Shown: positions 42,919-55,167, counted from the first letter of the stretch. The stretch is 64,000 nt of DNA from Canna indica (GCA_034359265.1 CP136898.1:51201501-51265500), one strand, 5' to 3'. Made by a program: numbers and translations. Notes: generated by a model from the letters alone, not told the origin.

Positions 42919-45889
42919 ATCTCCCCCTTTTGATGATGATAAACATCCTTAAGAAAATATATATATTAAAGCACAAAGGATATCAACCAAAGGATTTCTC
43001 CCCCTATCAACATGCATCAATAAAAAAGGGCAAGAAAAGTCAACCTATAGTCAAAGTTGAGACTCTAAAACTATTTTCCATGAAACATAAAAATCTCAAC
43101 TAAAGGGATGAAAAATCAAATATCTAATATGAGACTAAATCATACATGATAACATTAGATGATAAATATATTCCAAGTCCAGAGATCATGTATAGGCTTA
43201 AGTATTGATATTTTCGAGTATCGATCAAGGAGTCAAAAATTACTTTGGAAATGATTTTTCTCATAAAATGAGTAGAACGATACCATAAATGAATTTAAAT
43301 ATCATACTTCAAGTCTCATTTGAAAATTTCAATGAAAATCCAAAGTATCCGAAAAAAATGAGTAAGTTGAGAAGAGTAATACTTTAGTGGTATTTTCATA
43401 AATAAGTGAGTCTTTCATGATATTTCTATATTTCATTCAAACTTTCAAAATACCAAGTTATGATCATGTAAAACATGTATATTAAGTTTGAAGTGAAACT
43501 AATGTCATTTAATCAATATATGAACTTAGCACGATTTCATTCAAAGTAGGCTTGAAAATATGAAAATGCTAAGTATCAAATTTTCCTATCTACTCATGTT
43601 TTCTCTAACTTAGGCACTTGGACATCTAAGATGAGTGAATCTAAGTATACAAGTCAAGTTTGGGCTGAAAATGAGGTTTCTAAGTCACTTTTTAACTTTG
43701 GTCAAAGTTTTCAAAAATCAAATTTTTTAAATCCATACAAAATCATATTTTTGATAAATTTTTTTAAAACTTTAACAGGACAAACTAGATTTTTCAAGGA
43801 ATCTACAGGTTCAAGAATCAGTCAAAAATCAATTTCCTATAAATTCATAAAATTCTTAAAAGTCCAGGGGCTTTTTCATAAATTTTAGGTGTTTTTCCGA
43901 AAGTTATCATTTTTTATTCAAACTTTCCATATTTCGCTGAATGGTCATTTGAAATTCATGTGAAGTTTGAACTCAAAATGAATTTTCAAAGTCCATTTTT
44001 CAATCGATCTCGATTTCAACTAAAAGCTCATTTTTTCAAGATATCGTTCAAGTTATCAAAATCATTTTTAGAAATGATTTTACTCAAAGAATAGTGCGTA
44101 CGATATTAGAAATGAAATAAAAATAGTATACACAAAGTTTCATTTGAAGTTTTTGATGAAAAATCAAAGTATCAGAAAGATTGATATTTCAATAGGATGA
44201 TACTTTGCATTTTTGAAATCCAACTTCAAAATTTCACTATAAATCAGATTCTTGATGAAATTTTTTGAAATTTTTACTGAATAAACTAGATTTTCCAGTG
44301 AAAGTGCAGTTTCAAGAATTAGTTAAAAATTTTTTTTTTACATTTTTCTAGAACTAACTGAAAATGCTGAAATTTCAATGATATATTCGTAACTTTCGGT
44401 CATTTTTCAAAATATGCTCAATTTTCATTCAAACTTTTATGACACCATAAAATGATTATTCAAAGAGTGTATATCAAGTTTGAAATAAAAATTATGTCCT
44501 TAAGTCGAGATATCAACCTAGTATGGTTTCATTCAAAACTAAACTAGTTATCATGAAACTTGCTAAGTGTCATTCTTATCATTTACTCATGATTTTTCAA
44601 ACTTAAACATATGGATACCTAACATGAGTAAATCTAAACATGTTTCTCAAATATGGATTAAAAATGAGACCACTTGTGTTAACTTGGTTCAAAAGAGGTT
44701 AATATGAAATTGGCTTCTATGTCATTTTATCGATATCCATATGAATTTTTCATTCTAAGTGCATGGAAATATGTCATACATATTCCTAAATATGTTTATG
44801 AAGTTTGGACTTTAAAATGAAGTGTCCAAGTCGATTTATTGACTTGGGTCAAATTTTTCAAGTTTAAGTCATCTAAAGTGATTTAGTTATCATATTGTTC
44901 ATCTAGACATGAATTTTCAAGTTTAAATACCTAGACTCATGTGATATGTGTATCTAAACATGTTTGCCAACCACTAACTCAAAATGAGATCTCTAATATG
45001 AATTTCAACCTAGAGCAAATTTCATTCAATCAAGATATATATCATGAAATTTCCTAAGTTATCAAAATTTTACCTACTCATGAAATTTCATATATTTATC
45101 ATGAAAAAACAATCATGAGTATAAAGACGTCATTATATCACAAGTATTCAAGTATTATACTAAGATTTTTACAAAATCAAACTCATACCTTATTCCTAAA
45201 AATTTTCCCAAACTTTTCATTTCCTTTTCCATTTTCTTTTAGATAGCATAGCTTTCTATTAACATTTTCAACTTGCAAGTAGACTTCATTAGTAGATAAT
45301 GAAATTAAGACTACTAGCAAACTAACTAAACCAAATAGCAAGAGAGATTCAAATATCATTTTCAAAATGCATCTTTGCTAGATAGTTTGAAATTCGTTTC
45401 AAAATATGTTATCATGAATCTGAAATGAATTTTAAGAGATCACAAATGTAATATTAATGAAAACATGATCTCCAACCCTTCCTATTGGTTGAAAACCGAA
45501 AGGTCACAATGAGCCTACGATTTAAAACCGCAAGGTCGCATGAGCCCGTTATAGGCTACATAGGTCTCCGAAGAGATCAGAAATCAAAAACAAAATAATT
45601 TTTCAAAAGACTCTTATCAAGAGCGGGGAATCTACTAATATTAAGCATATATCAAAACTCCTAACTCTCATTTAAAACAAGTAAGTAGAGGAGATGATAC
45701 CAAGTTATTTAGATACCAATTCTTAAACCTAAGACATCTAGTCTAGGTGAAGATTTTGAAGTTGCAACCATGTAAGGATCATTCCTTCAATTTCTTTCTC
45801 AACTTCAACTCTTCAATTTCTTGGTCAACTTCAACTCTTCAATTTCCATTACCCTTGTGTGGTGGATCCCCCTACAAAAGAGCATGAAA
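42919..45889 (-). other. Repetitive non-coding block of element 2
   Basis: About 3 kb of AT-rich DNA with no coding capacity. It contains diverged internal repeats: 43470-43700 and 44450-44690 share the order TCAAGTTTGAA.TGAAA, a GGTTTCATTCAAA-like part, ACTCATG.TTTTC and ATGAGT.AATCTAA. The same order recurs in element 5 (57960-58210 and 58800-59060). C-rich tracts near both ends (for example 43000-43006) are purine tracts on the element strand. Confidence 0.7.
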
Positions 45890-47246
45890 CTTTTGGTACC
45901 CAAATGACTTTGGGTCCTTGGGGGTTAGATGGCCTAGGAATGCAAAGTGTTCTAGCTACACTTGGATTTTTCTTAAATGCACAATCATAAATAGCATGAC
46001 CAAAAATACCACAATAAAAATAATGTCCATTGAATTTTTTTTATTTTTGCTATGGGCATGTGCTTTATCATTAGAATGTTTGACATATGAAACATGATGA
46101 GTATGAGCATTCTTAGAAACATCATTCTTCTTCTTATGATCATGAGGTCTAATGGTAGAATGCATAGCATATGAATGATTATGAACATTGACATTCTTTA
46201 ATAAGAATTTTTAGTGTTCTTAAGAAATGAAATATTTTTTAATTCGTTTACTTCCTTATTTAAAGACACAACCCCATTTTTCAATGAGTTAAGAGATTGA
46301 TATAAGGCATTAGATTGAGATTTCAAATTGTTGTTTTCACTTATAATTTTTGAATTCTCAAGTTTTAAATTTTCATTCTCAAGCTTTAAGTCCTTAAGCT
46401 CAAGTTTCAACTTATCATGGGAAGAATTAAAAGAACTAGATTTTATTTTCTCATTTTTTAATTTTAACTCATCCACATGAGAGTTAAGCCTTATATTATC
46501 TTTCTTCAATCTTTTATTTTCAACATTTTCTTGTATTCACTTACTAACTCATCATATTGCATATCATGTGTACTAGAAGAGCTAGTACTATCATTATCAT
46601 TATCATGACTAGATGAAGAAGAAAGTACCTCATTATTTGCAATTTTGAGGCTCACTTTGGAAGTGGCTTCAAGTCATGGGTAGAGGATGCTTCAAATGAG
46701 TGAGATGTGGAGGTGGAAGCATTTGACCTCTTCCTTGCTTTGTTCATCATGGTAGGATAATTTTTCTTCACATGCTCATTTTCCTTGCAAGCATGACAAA
46801 TCACCTTTCGTTTTTGGCTCTTAGAGTTGCTCCTTTGACTAGAAGCACTATGGGCATCAAAACCAAGATTAGTAGTATGTGAGTGACCATTGTCATCACC
46901 ACTTTCATCAAAAGTGCCAATCTCTTCGGTTTAGGTATGATCATATAAAATATTTAAAGTGACCCATAAATCACAAGCCGAAGAGCAACGCATGACTTTT
47001 TCTAGGATGCTGTTTGGCAATGTACAAAGTATACAATTCATGACATCTCTATTATACTTAAACATTTTCTTATCTAATTCACTTCAAGCATGCATGTCAA
47101 CCTTAGGTTCAATAAATTCTAGTCTTAACATGTTAAGCACACCAAAACCCTTAGTATTTAAATATGTGTACATCCTATATTTCCAAAGACCAAAGTTCGA
47201 GGCATCAAACCTAGGAGGTGAAGATGCTACATTCTTTAGTGCCATT
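45890..47246 (-). pseudogene. Copia gag of element 2
   Basis: ATG at 47246 in a frame starting MALKNVASSPPRFDASNFGL, then WKYRMYTYLNTKGFG and NCILCTLPNSILEKVM of a UBN2/DUF4219-type gag. A zinc knuckle CHACKENEHVKKNY (about 46805-46760) has Tyr for the last Cys. Then a basic ARKRSNASTSTSHS linker, a coiled coil (46509-46198) and a second knuckle HYFYCGIFGHAIYDC (about 46030-45965) that has lost its first Cys. It ends at IWVPK (about 45895). Stops at several points, for example about 46930 and 47090. Confidence 0.8.
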
Positions 47247-47299
47247 TTTCAGATCGAGAGACGATGTAGAGGAAATGGTGAAATCTCAATTTACGACCC

Positions 47300-47313
47300 G
47301 CTCTGATACCAAT
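47300..47313 (-). promoter_or_regulatory. Primer-binding site of element 2
   Basis: Minus strand ATTGGTATCAGAGC directly next to the 5' LTR; complementary to initiator-Met tRNA. Confidence 0.95.
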
Positions 47314-48538
47314 TATTGGAGAAATGGTCACACTAGAGGGGGGTGAATAGTATTTTATCTAAATCTTTCGTTTATTTCCGGTTTTAAACATTTCTTAGAT
47401 TACTTAGGCAAGTTACAATTTATCGACTAAATGTGGAAGCAATAATAAAATAATGAAGCACAAACAAAGATAACAATGCTAACACAATGATTTATAGTGG
47501 TTCGGCCCCAATGCCTACTCCACTACCTAAGCACCCCGCTTAGGATTTCCAAACTAAACTTTACTAGATTAATCTTGTTTCCCTTACAACGAGGACTTTG
47601 ACCCGAAGAGTCTCGCTCTCAACCTAAGGCACTTCCACACTCGGAAGTCTCCGCCTTCTTACCGAGAGCACTCTTCCACCTCAACATAAGGGACAACTCA
47701 ACTAATCCTAGCAAATTATGTTTACACAAGTGGCTTTACACCTTCTACACCAAGGATACCACTCAATCACAAGACCTAACACTAGGTCTTCTTACAAGCT
47801 CAAGTAAATCAATTCAAAACAAAATAAAAACACTTTAATCACAAGAAGAGAGTAAAGATGACTTATCACAATAAGAACACATCTTCTTCTTGAGCCTAGC
47901 ACCCTTGATGAGTCCTCCAACGAAGAACACTTGAAGTTGAGGGATTAAGAGCTAGGTTTGAAGATTTGATCATGAAAGGGCTCGTGAGATGCTTATGATC
48001 ACTCTTTGAGACTTCGAAGTATCAACAATAGGCTAGGAATGAGTTTGGGATGAGTATTTATAACCCCCCAAACACCAAGGCTCGTCAACGGGTGTTTTTC
48101 TGCCCGTTGGCGATGCCCGATCGCTTGCCTGCCGATCATCGGTCGATCGCCCAAGCGACCGTGGCATTCTGCCGCTTCTGGGCGAACTTCGGTTGATTGA
48201 ACCTAGGCTGAACTTGATTTTGCACCCTTCTTCTTACGCGCTTCGTTTTCGGGTTCCGACCTTCAATGTGTGTTAACTTTGGAGAGCTTTTAATGTGTTC
48301 TTTAGACTCATCCAAGACGTCTTTGGTGCACACGTTGAACTTCGAGAGATTTCGACGACAAACTCGAACACATCGATCAATGTCCTTCTGATTTTTTGAT
48401 TTCTCCGATATTTCCGATCGAGGACATCGAGCGCTAACCGATATGGAACATGAAAATATTTCTCAATGAAACATTAGTTCTATGTTTGTTATTATTAAAA
48501 CCGAGATTAAAATCAAGGTAGAAAACCTTAGGCCAACA
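47314..48538 (-). repeat. 5' LTR of element 2
   Basis: 1,225 bp, collinear with 41595-42918 but about 100 bp shorter because the palindromic cluster (here 48110-48210) has lost its middle part. TATA box at 48055-48063. Confidence 0.92.
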
Positions 48539-49677
48539 GAGGTGAGTGGTTTTTTCGTCGTCGACTTCTTGCCCGAATCTTGGGGTGTCTTGATGTTCCT
48601 TCTCTCCTCTTGTCAATGCTTTGGTTCTTAAATTTTTGTGTGGCGTTTTTGAGTCTTTGGAGGGCCGGCCGAATACATGAATTTAGCGGAGGTCATGCCC
48701 AAATTTTCTTTAAACCCCAAATTTATAGAAAATTGCAAATACTTGAGGCTAGGAAGCATGAACATCTAAGGGAAATATAGAGATATGGTTTACTCATCAA
48801 GAACCTAGTTTGATCCCCTCAAGGAGGGCCGGCCCTATGGTGAAACCCTTGGGATAGGGTCGGCTGAACACTATGTGAGAATTGAGGTGGTAGAATTTTC
48901 TTGTGACATGATAGGGATAGGTGTAATTCATTATATCTTGAAGGGTGATAAATGAGAGAGCCTTGTAGTGGTCGGCCGATTACCCTATTGAGGTAAATTT
49001 GGGGTTCGGCCTGGTAGACAAGAGACCTTGTACCATGTAAATTTTCCTTGATGCTAATGCTTAGAAGTTTCTAATATTATTGCAAATTTTGTGGTAGTTG
49101 ATGCTTATGTATTCTTAATTCTAGCAAATATACTTTAGACTGTATTTATCATGCTAGAATTGTGGGATGTTTATCTTTATGATTTATATATATATATGTG
49201 TAGATAAAATAAGATGTAAAATTATGAATTTTATGTAAAGATACATGCTTAGGCTAGTCATGACATTGGATGTGCGCATGCTGAAATTAAATTACCATGC
49301 TATAATTAATTAATTATGTGCAGAAATTATAAATTAAGTTGCTGGGAATTATTAATTAGGTGCTGAAATTTATTTAGAATGCTGTCCTAAAATTTAAGGG
49401 CTGTGAATAAAATGTTATGTGCTGTAATCAACCTCTAGGAGGTCATTTTCTAGGACTAGACCTATAGAATTAAATTCACGCCAAGGAAGAGTAAATTGTA
49501 GAGACAAACAAGACGAATAGAACATGACTTCATGAGATACTGTACTAGTAGATGATATCGAATGAAGAAAACCCTATATAGGTTTAAGCCCGGACAGGGG
49601 TCCCAAGCAGGCGCATGCCTGGGTTTAAGCTGGTAGGAATTATGAATGTGTGATGTGTGGTATGTATTGTGAATGTA

Positions 49678-49860
49678 CGACTGGTCAAGGCAGTTTACCG
49701 CACACATGACTGGTCGAGGTCGATTGATGTGCATGATTATCCGACTGGACGAGGTCGAGAGTAACCCACGATCACCCGGCTGGTCGAGGTCAAAGTTTGA
49801 TCACATTGATGCGACTGGTCAAGGTCGCCTATGCTTTATGATGCACGGCTGGTCGAGGCC
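49678..49860 (+). repeat. 35-bp-period minisatellite CGACTGGTCGAGGTCG
   Basis: Six copies of CGACTGGTCGAGGTCG or close variants start at 49678, 49707, 49742, 49777, 49812 and 49846, that is, spaced by 29, 35, 35, 35 and 34 bp. The bases between copies are not conserved. Confidence 0.8.
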
Positions 49861-50484
49861 GATATGCAATTTTGTGATGAAGCCTGTTAGAGGCAACTGT
49901 CTTCTTGTGTAGGTAGGCCAATGGGCCGTCGTTGTGTGTTATTGGGCCGAAGAGGCCGAATTGTTATGTTATATGTTGGGCCATGTATGGCCGAGTGGAT
50001 TAGTTTTTACAGGTGGGCCGAATGGCCATGTTCTCTATAAACAACTCACTGACATGATACCTTTATTGCTTATGCTAATTTTATGAAGGGTTTTCGGTAG
50101 AGGTTCATTAGAACCACTCACTGAGTTTCTTTTGGACTCATGGTTTTTTGTTTGTTTTGTTTTGTAGAGCCCGACTAGTGAGGTAGGCTGTCGGACGTGG
50201 CGCGACTGGAGGAGCAAACAACACCGAAGATCTCGTAGCAGACTGGTTTAGGGAGTCATAGTCGAGTCGTTGGTTTTCTTTCATCATAGAGTTGCTTTAG
50301 CTGTGATTATTGGAGTTTGTATTTTCGTTGATAATTAAAAACATTTGCAGTCAGCTGGGCTTTCGCTCAAAGTTTATGTCATTCATCATTTATCATATAT
50401 CTGCATTGTTGTATGCATGAGTTAGGCTTCGGGGTAATTACATTTACCCTGGCCGGTCACGTGACCCTGAGTCGGGGCGTGACA

Positions 50485-51085
50485 CACTTGGTATTCCAAT
50501 CACCAACTATTCATGACTGAGAGTTGGGGCCTTCTAGTCCGGTTCAGTGTCTTTCCTTGTCTGGTTCGGTGTTGGGGGCGACCTGCAAAAAACACTTAGA
50601 TGCTTAAGTCAGTGGGACTCCAAGGTGAAGGTAATGAAAATTAGAATTATGGTTACCTGAGGCGTGCCATGTCTATATTTATTGCGGGTGGAGGTGACGA
50701 TTCTACTCGGCAATCTTGCGGGGATGTTGCCCAGAATGGGTCAAGGGTGATCCCGGAGAAGGTGGGCCTGTAATGTAGTATCCTCCAAGATAAGGAAAGA
50801 CGTGGATGTCCATGTTTGGTTGGGAAGGACGTGATGACGTCCGGTCTAGCTCGAATCTTGTTTACGGGTGTGGCCAGGTGGAGCCCCCAGGCAGAGCCGT
50901 GTGGTTTGGCTTTGTTGGGTCTGATTCGAACGGGCCCAATAGTCCTAGTCCAATCTACAGCCCCCGAGCCCGATTGGAGTGTGGAGGACTGTGTGCCGAG
51001 CTCTTAAGTATAGTCAGCCTTTGTCTTTTTGGCATCTATGATGAGTTCGTTGGAACGTTCTTCCAAGCTGCACTGGGTGGCTAGG
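50485..51085. other. Unassigned repeat-like sequence
   Basis: GC-balanced sequence containing a CGACCTGCAAAAAACACTTAGATGC segment of a type I associate with plant retroelement LTRs. No ORF or element boundary could be fixed, except that the TRIM inserts at its right edge. Confidence 0.3.
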
Positions 51086-51407
51086 TGTTAAAGTCCCACA
51101 TCGCTTGAGGTTGTGGTCTAGATGGCCTTTAAATAGATTGGGCAATCCTTCCCCTTTGAGCTAGCTTTTGGGGTGGAGTTAGGTCCAAGGCTATTTTCTA
51201 ACATGGTATCAGAGTCAGACCTATTGTTGATTGTGGGCCACCTGCAGAACTTCACGCTCCAGATGTGGATTCTGGGCGTGAGGGGAGTGTGTTAAAGTCC
51301 CACATTGCTTGAGGTTGTGGTCTAGATGGCCTTTAAATAGATTGGGCAATCCTTCCCCTTTGAGCTAGCTTTTGGGGTGGAGTTAGGTCCAAGGCTATTT
51401 TCTAACA
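51086..51407 (+). mobile_element. TRIM (miniature LTR retrotransposon)
   Basis: 322 bp in all: LTRs 51086-51203 and 51290-51407, each 118 bp (TGTTAAAGTCCCACAT to TTTTCTAACA), with a primer site TGGTATCAGAGTCAG at 51204-51218 and a purine-rich GAGGGGAGTG before the second LTR. Perfect 5-bp duplications CTAGG flank it (51081-51085 and 51408-51412). I see a single difference between the LTRs (C at 51108 versus T in the second copy), so insertion was recent. No coding capacity, as expected for a TRIM. Confidence 0.95.
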
Positions 51408-51412
51408 CTAGG

Positions 51413-51978
51413 GAGGCCGAGCTGAAGGAAGTGGTCAGGGAGGCCGAACTGGAATAGAGGTCGAGTAGGTGGCTACTGAAGCTAGATGGATCTTGGAGCG
51501 AGTGGGCGGCCGCAGAGGGTGAACTGAAAAGACTGACCATGGAAGCCAATACAATTTCTTTTTGTCATAGGGCTTTCTCTTTCTTCGTGGTGTTTTGCAA
51601 TTGGCTCCTACACTCCCTCGGTTGAAGAGGTGATCATGGCGAAAAGGGAGTTTTCACACGTTCTCCCTTATTCCCTAGGAAGCCGTTGCTTTTATTTGAA
51701 CGGTCTAGATTTGTCTCTGGCGAGATTTTTGACGGTTTGATGAGAGAAAGTTCTTTGCCTATCATGCCGCCTATAAAGCCTTTTTCCTTTCTTGCCTCCG
51801 AAGTCTAGCGTCTTCCTCGACTTGGTGTTTTTAGGGATTTTCTTCAACAACAGCTTCGAACTTTGCTCGACCATCGCCGACTCCATTTCTTCTTTAGGTT
51901 AGTTCTCCATTGTTGTCGTAGGTCCTGTCTTAGGTTTGTAGGTTTAAACTGACTAGTCCCCGTTCTAGGGTTTTCGCA
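51413..51978. other. Leader of a decayed transposon-type ORF
   Basis: Contains frames with GGCCGAGCTGAAGGAAGTGG-like repeats (coiled-coil-like REAELKE / REAELE codons) on both sides of the TRIM insertion point, and a CT-rich stretch. Probably part of the same old element as 51979-52868. Confidence 0.35.
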
Positions 51979-52868
51979 ATGGCGAGAAAAGGTGCCATAG
52001 TAAAATAAGAAATTGGGATGCCGGTGAAGGATTCGAATTCCTACTCTAGGGTTCAGGAGGATGTGAAATTAAGTGGTTCGATGTTAACCGATCTTAACAA
52101 CATTCTATCTTTCCGGGAGAGCGTGTCTATTACACGTGAAGGCAACGAGGAGGATTACAAACATCTTCCAAGCTTCGTGTCGGATCGGGCATGTTGTAAT
52201 ACTAACTCAGAATTTGTCTTCATATATCCAACCTTCTTTGAGGAATTGGGAATTTGTCTGCCTTTTACCGAGTTTAAGCACGACATCCTGAACCTGGTTA
52301 ACGTGGCTCCTATACAATTGCACATGAATAGTTGGGCTTTCGTTTGATGCTTTGAGATTGTGATAGAGTGCCTTAAGATCAAACCAAGCCTCCATATTTT
52401 CTTTTCTTTCTTTCAAGCGAAGGGTGCCCAATAAGGACTGTGGGTATCCTTCAATGCTGTCCTAGGGAGGAAGCTTTTTGCTTTATTCAAGAGTTCGTAC
52501 AAAAGCTTCAAGACCCGCTTCTTCAGGGTTAGATTGTGAGAGGGGGTTTGGCCCTTTTGGTTAGAGCCTCCAAGTTGTGTAGAGAAGTTTCCTTTGTCAT
52601 GGAGGTCGAATCCCTGTTCCATTCAGGATTTTGAGGAGGGGAGTATCCCTCCCGAGGAAGAAGTTTTAATTGACTTTTTAGAGAAGAATTGTCTACCTGT
52701 CCATCTTGCTCCTTAAGACATTTTTGACAGAAGTCACGACGAGTCATCGGTCTTGAAGTATATAAGTCGGTTTTGTGGTGTAATGCGTTCAGTGTCAATT
52801 CTTCATTCGAAAATTATTCACTCGTTCAGCCTTTGTTTTGTGCAAAGAGAATGTCTTTGTTTTGTGGT
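51979..52868 (+). pseudogene. Decayed plant putative-gypsy-type transposon protein (PF04195-like)
   Basis: One frame from ATG at 51979 stays aligned for about 295 codons with stops at roughly 52009, 52346, 52430, 52537 and 52713. It reads FVFIYPTFFEELGICLPFTE, VAPIQLHMNSWAFV, KPSLHIFFSFFQAKG and LFALFKSSYKSFKTRFFRV, a layout typical of the large plant family annotated as putative gypsy-type transposon or Transposase_28. I recognise the family by layout only. The many stops make it an old remnant. Confidence 0.55.
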
Positions 52869-53398
52869 GTAATGCATTCTGTTGCTCACACCCGATGGGC
52901 GGCAATGAGGGGAAGTGACTAAGAGAACAATCCCTTGACGGAGACTTTGCTAAGGTCCATGAAGTCTCGGTCCTCAAAGCCTTTAATATCTCCTACTTCA
53001 GATACAAACGAGAGGTTGGCATTCTCGGATGCTCCTACCCCTCCCTGCTCCACCTTGAGACGCCACAAAAGAAATAGAAGTGCCATCGAGGATCCAAACT
53101 CCCAATCAGCAGATTTTCTAGTAGGTGGGGTTACGATTATGCCTATGGAGATGACGAAAAATCTTCCGTCAGTTAACCCTTCTGGGGTGGCAGTGCTGTT
53201 TGCGCCGGTGTTTAGGTGACGTCCTTGGCGGGGGTAAGTCCATGGGAGTCTTTTCAATCTAGTTTCTTCAGCTTGGTCAGGCAATTGCAAGAGTCTTTGC
53301 ACAGGAAATCGATCGATCATTCTCGTGAGGTTGAGCCGTTAAAGAAGGCTCTGGAATCCAAGACCGGTGAGGTCAGTCGAGGTGCGTCACTTCAATAG
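52869..53398 (+). other. Downstream remnant of the PF04195-like element
   Basis: An open frame at 52935-53219 is rich in Ser, Pro and charged residues and may be the distal part of the same old ORF. No domain recognised. It ends where the LTR at 53399 begins. Confidence 0.3.
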
Positions 53399-54145
53399 TG
53401 TTGGTGAAATGGCCACACTAGAGGGGGGATGAATAGTGTGTTATCTAAATCTTTCGCCTAATTCTAATTTTAATCGTTTACTTGATTACTTAGGCAAGTT
53501 GCAATTTATTAACTAAATGCAGAAGCAATAATAAAACAATTTAGCACAAATAGAGATAACAATGCTAACACAATGATTTATAGTGGTTCGGCCCTAATGC
53601 CTACTCTACTACCTAAGCACTCCGTTTAGGATTTTCAAATTAGTTTAACTAGATTAATTAGTTTCCTTACAATGAGGACTTTACACTGGAAAGTCTCCGT
53701 TCACAAATCAAAGGTACTTCCACACTCGGAAGTATCCCGCATTCCTACCAAGAGCACTCTCCCACTTCAACCTAAGGATAACTCAACTAATCCTAGCAAA
53801 TTACGTTTACACCGGTGGATTTAAACCTCAAACACCAAGGCTACTACCCAATTTCAAGACCCACACTCTAGATCTTATACAAACTCAAATACAAAGAAGT
53901 AAACAACAAAATACAACAATAAATGGAGTGATAAATCAAACAATAAATTACTGAGCTCCACAACAAGATTCCTAGCTTCCTCTTGATGCATTTGATGGTT
54001 AATCAATGAAGGAATGAAGGCAAGATCAAGGCTTTTTGGCTCAAGCTAGGGTTTTCACAAGATTGGCTCAATGAAGACTTAGAATTGATCAAAAGATGGC
54101 TCAAGGAGGTTAGAGGTGATTAACATAATGAAGGAAGGCACTCAT
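53399..54145 (-). mobile_element. Truncated LTR of the gag-only Copia family (element 3)
   Basis: Begins TGTTGGTGAAATGGCC after AATAG and follows the family LTR through GTGGTTCGGCC (about 53581-53592) and the usual sequence up to just short of the TATA box, where element 4 interrupts it. The remainder, if any, lies beyond the window. Orientation, inferred by collinearity with the other LTRs, is minus. Confidence 0.85.
54141..54145. repeat. Left target-site duplication of element 4 (CTCAT, expected)
   Basis: The five bases before TGTTGGC at 54146. The partner copy should follow the 3' LTR outside the window, so it is a prediction. Confidence 0.5.
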
Positions 54146-54837
54146 TGTTGGCTTAAGGTTTTCAACCTTGGGCTTAATCTCGGTATTGATGATAACAAAC
54201 ATGGAACTAATGGTTTATTGAAAAATCTTTCAGATTCCATACCGGTTAGCGCTCGACGTCCCCGATCAGAAAAATTAAAGAAATCGAAGAAATTGGCAAG
54301 GACGCTCGTCAGTGCTCGAATTCGTCGGGAAGTTAAAGTTTAGGTCTAGGGTGTCTAGTGTATTATGTAATCCTCATGATGATACATAGGAACCCTAAAA
54401 CCAAACCCGAACACCTAAATATAAAAACCCGAAAACCGCCCTAAAACTCACTAAGCCTAGGGAGCTCCTTGGAGGGCTATATGACCTAGATAGTTTCTAG
54501 TCATAAAAAATGACGGTAATTGTTCATTGGGTTAAGATTAGATAATGAGGTATTTTATTTTTGGAAGCCTTTAGCCTACCCTTATTTGACCCGAAAAATT
54601 AGAAAAGTTCCATCTTCAAAAAATTTGTACTAGACCCCAAAAACTAGATTTTGATTCTTAAGGATTTTGATTTCTTAGATATTTTTATTGAATCTAATTG
54701 GGGGATAATTCTTATATAACATTTATATTTTAAAGTTATTTAACTTAATGTTAATAAATGTTATATAAGTAGGCTTAGCAAAAATGGAACCCAAATGAGC
54801 AGAGAAACAAAGCAAACCAAACTGCTCAGCCTAGTTT

Positions 54838-55110
54838 CGGTCGACCGGTCGATCGATCGAATGACGTTAAAAAGTGATAGAAGGCCACTTCAATCGACCA
54901 GGCGGTCGACTGACTGATGCCAAAAAATGGCAGTAGCCATTCGGTCGACTGAAGTCGGTGAAGCAATCGCGGAAGACTTGCGTCGGTCGACAGCAGATCG
55001 CAAGAATCGCATCTGGCGGTCGGCCCGTTGATCGACCGCAAAGAGAGGTTGAGCCAACGGTCGCTCAAGCGGTCTATCGGTCGGTCGACCGATGATCGAC
55101 CGACATGCGA
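54838..55110. repeat. Palindromic U3 cluster, element 4
   Basis: Includes CGGTCGACCGGTCGATCGAT, GGCGGTCGACTGACTG, GCGTCGGTCGACAG and CGGTCGGTCGACCGATGATC. Spacers differ from elements 1 and 2 (GCCAAAAAATGGCAG in place of TTGGCTACTGCCAA), but the palindromes are the same type. Confidence 0.85.
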
Positions 55111-55167
55111 TCAAACGGCGGTAACGACTAGTTTTTCGCCCGTTGAGCTGGCGTTTCGTTGACAGGT

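Larger units (their letters stand above)
41595..48538 (-). mobile_element. LTR element 2: gag-only Copia (Sirevirus-like) retrotransposon
   Basis: A complete 6,944-bp element in minus orientation inside the gypsy 3' LTR, with GAGGT duplications. In its own direction: 5' LTR (48538-47314), primer site (47313-47300), gag (47246 to about 45890), a 3-kb AT-rich repetitive non-coding block, purine tract (AAAAGGGGGAGATTG on the minus strand, about 42932-42918), 3' LTR (42918-41595). No pol motif is visible anywhere. Confidence 0.92.
35250..50484 (+). mobile_element. Chromovirus (Ty3/gypsy) lacking its 5' LTR
   Basis: Plus-strand gag-pol with chromodomain and 3' LTR: gag from about 35250, protease remnant, reverse transcriptase, RNase H (resuming after the solo LTR), integrase, chromodomain, purine tract (41150-41165) and 3' LTR (from TGTAATAC at 41166 to GGGCGTGACA at 50484). 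The 5' LTR and gag start are missing, cut at the LINE junction. Two later insertions interrupt it: a solo LTR in pol (37437-39078) and a full gag-only element in the 3' LTR (41595-48538). The C-terminal chromodomain and TGTAATACTCG...GTGACA LTR ends fit the Tekay/Del group; that clade call is inference. Confidence 0.9.
41166..50484 (+). repeat. Gypsy 3' LTR, split by an LTR element
   Basis: From TGTAATACTCGAG to GGGGCGTGACA, about 2,370 bp once the 6,949-bp insertion (element plus one duplication) at 41595-48543 is removed. It contains a 35-bp-period minisatellite at 49678-49860. The right boundary is inferred from the TG...CA rule; no second LTR is present for comparison. Confidence 0.7.

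Noticed and set aside
49678..49860. CRISPR-like array because of regular 35-bp spacing
   Set aside because: A plant retrotransposon LTR context, diverged 16-bp motifs, no cas genes; it is a minisatellite or motif array.
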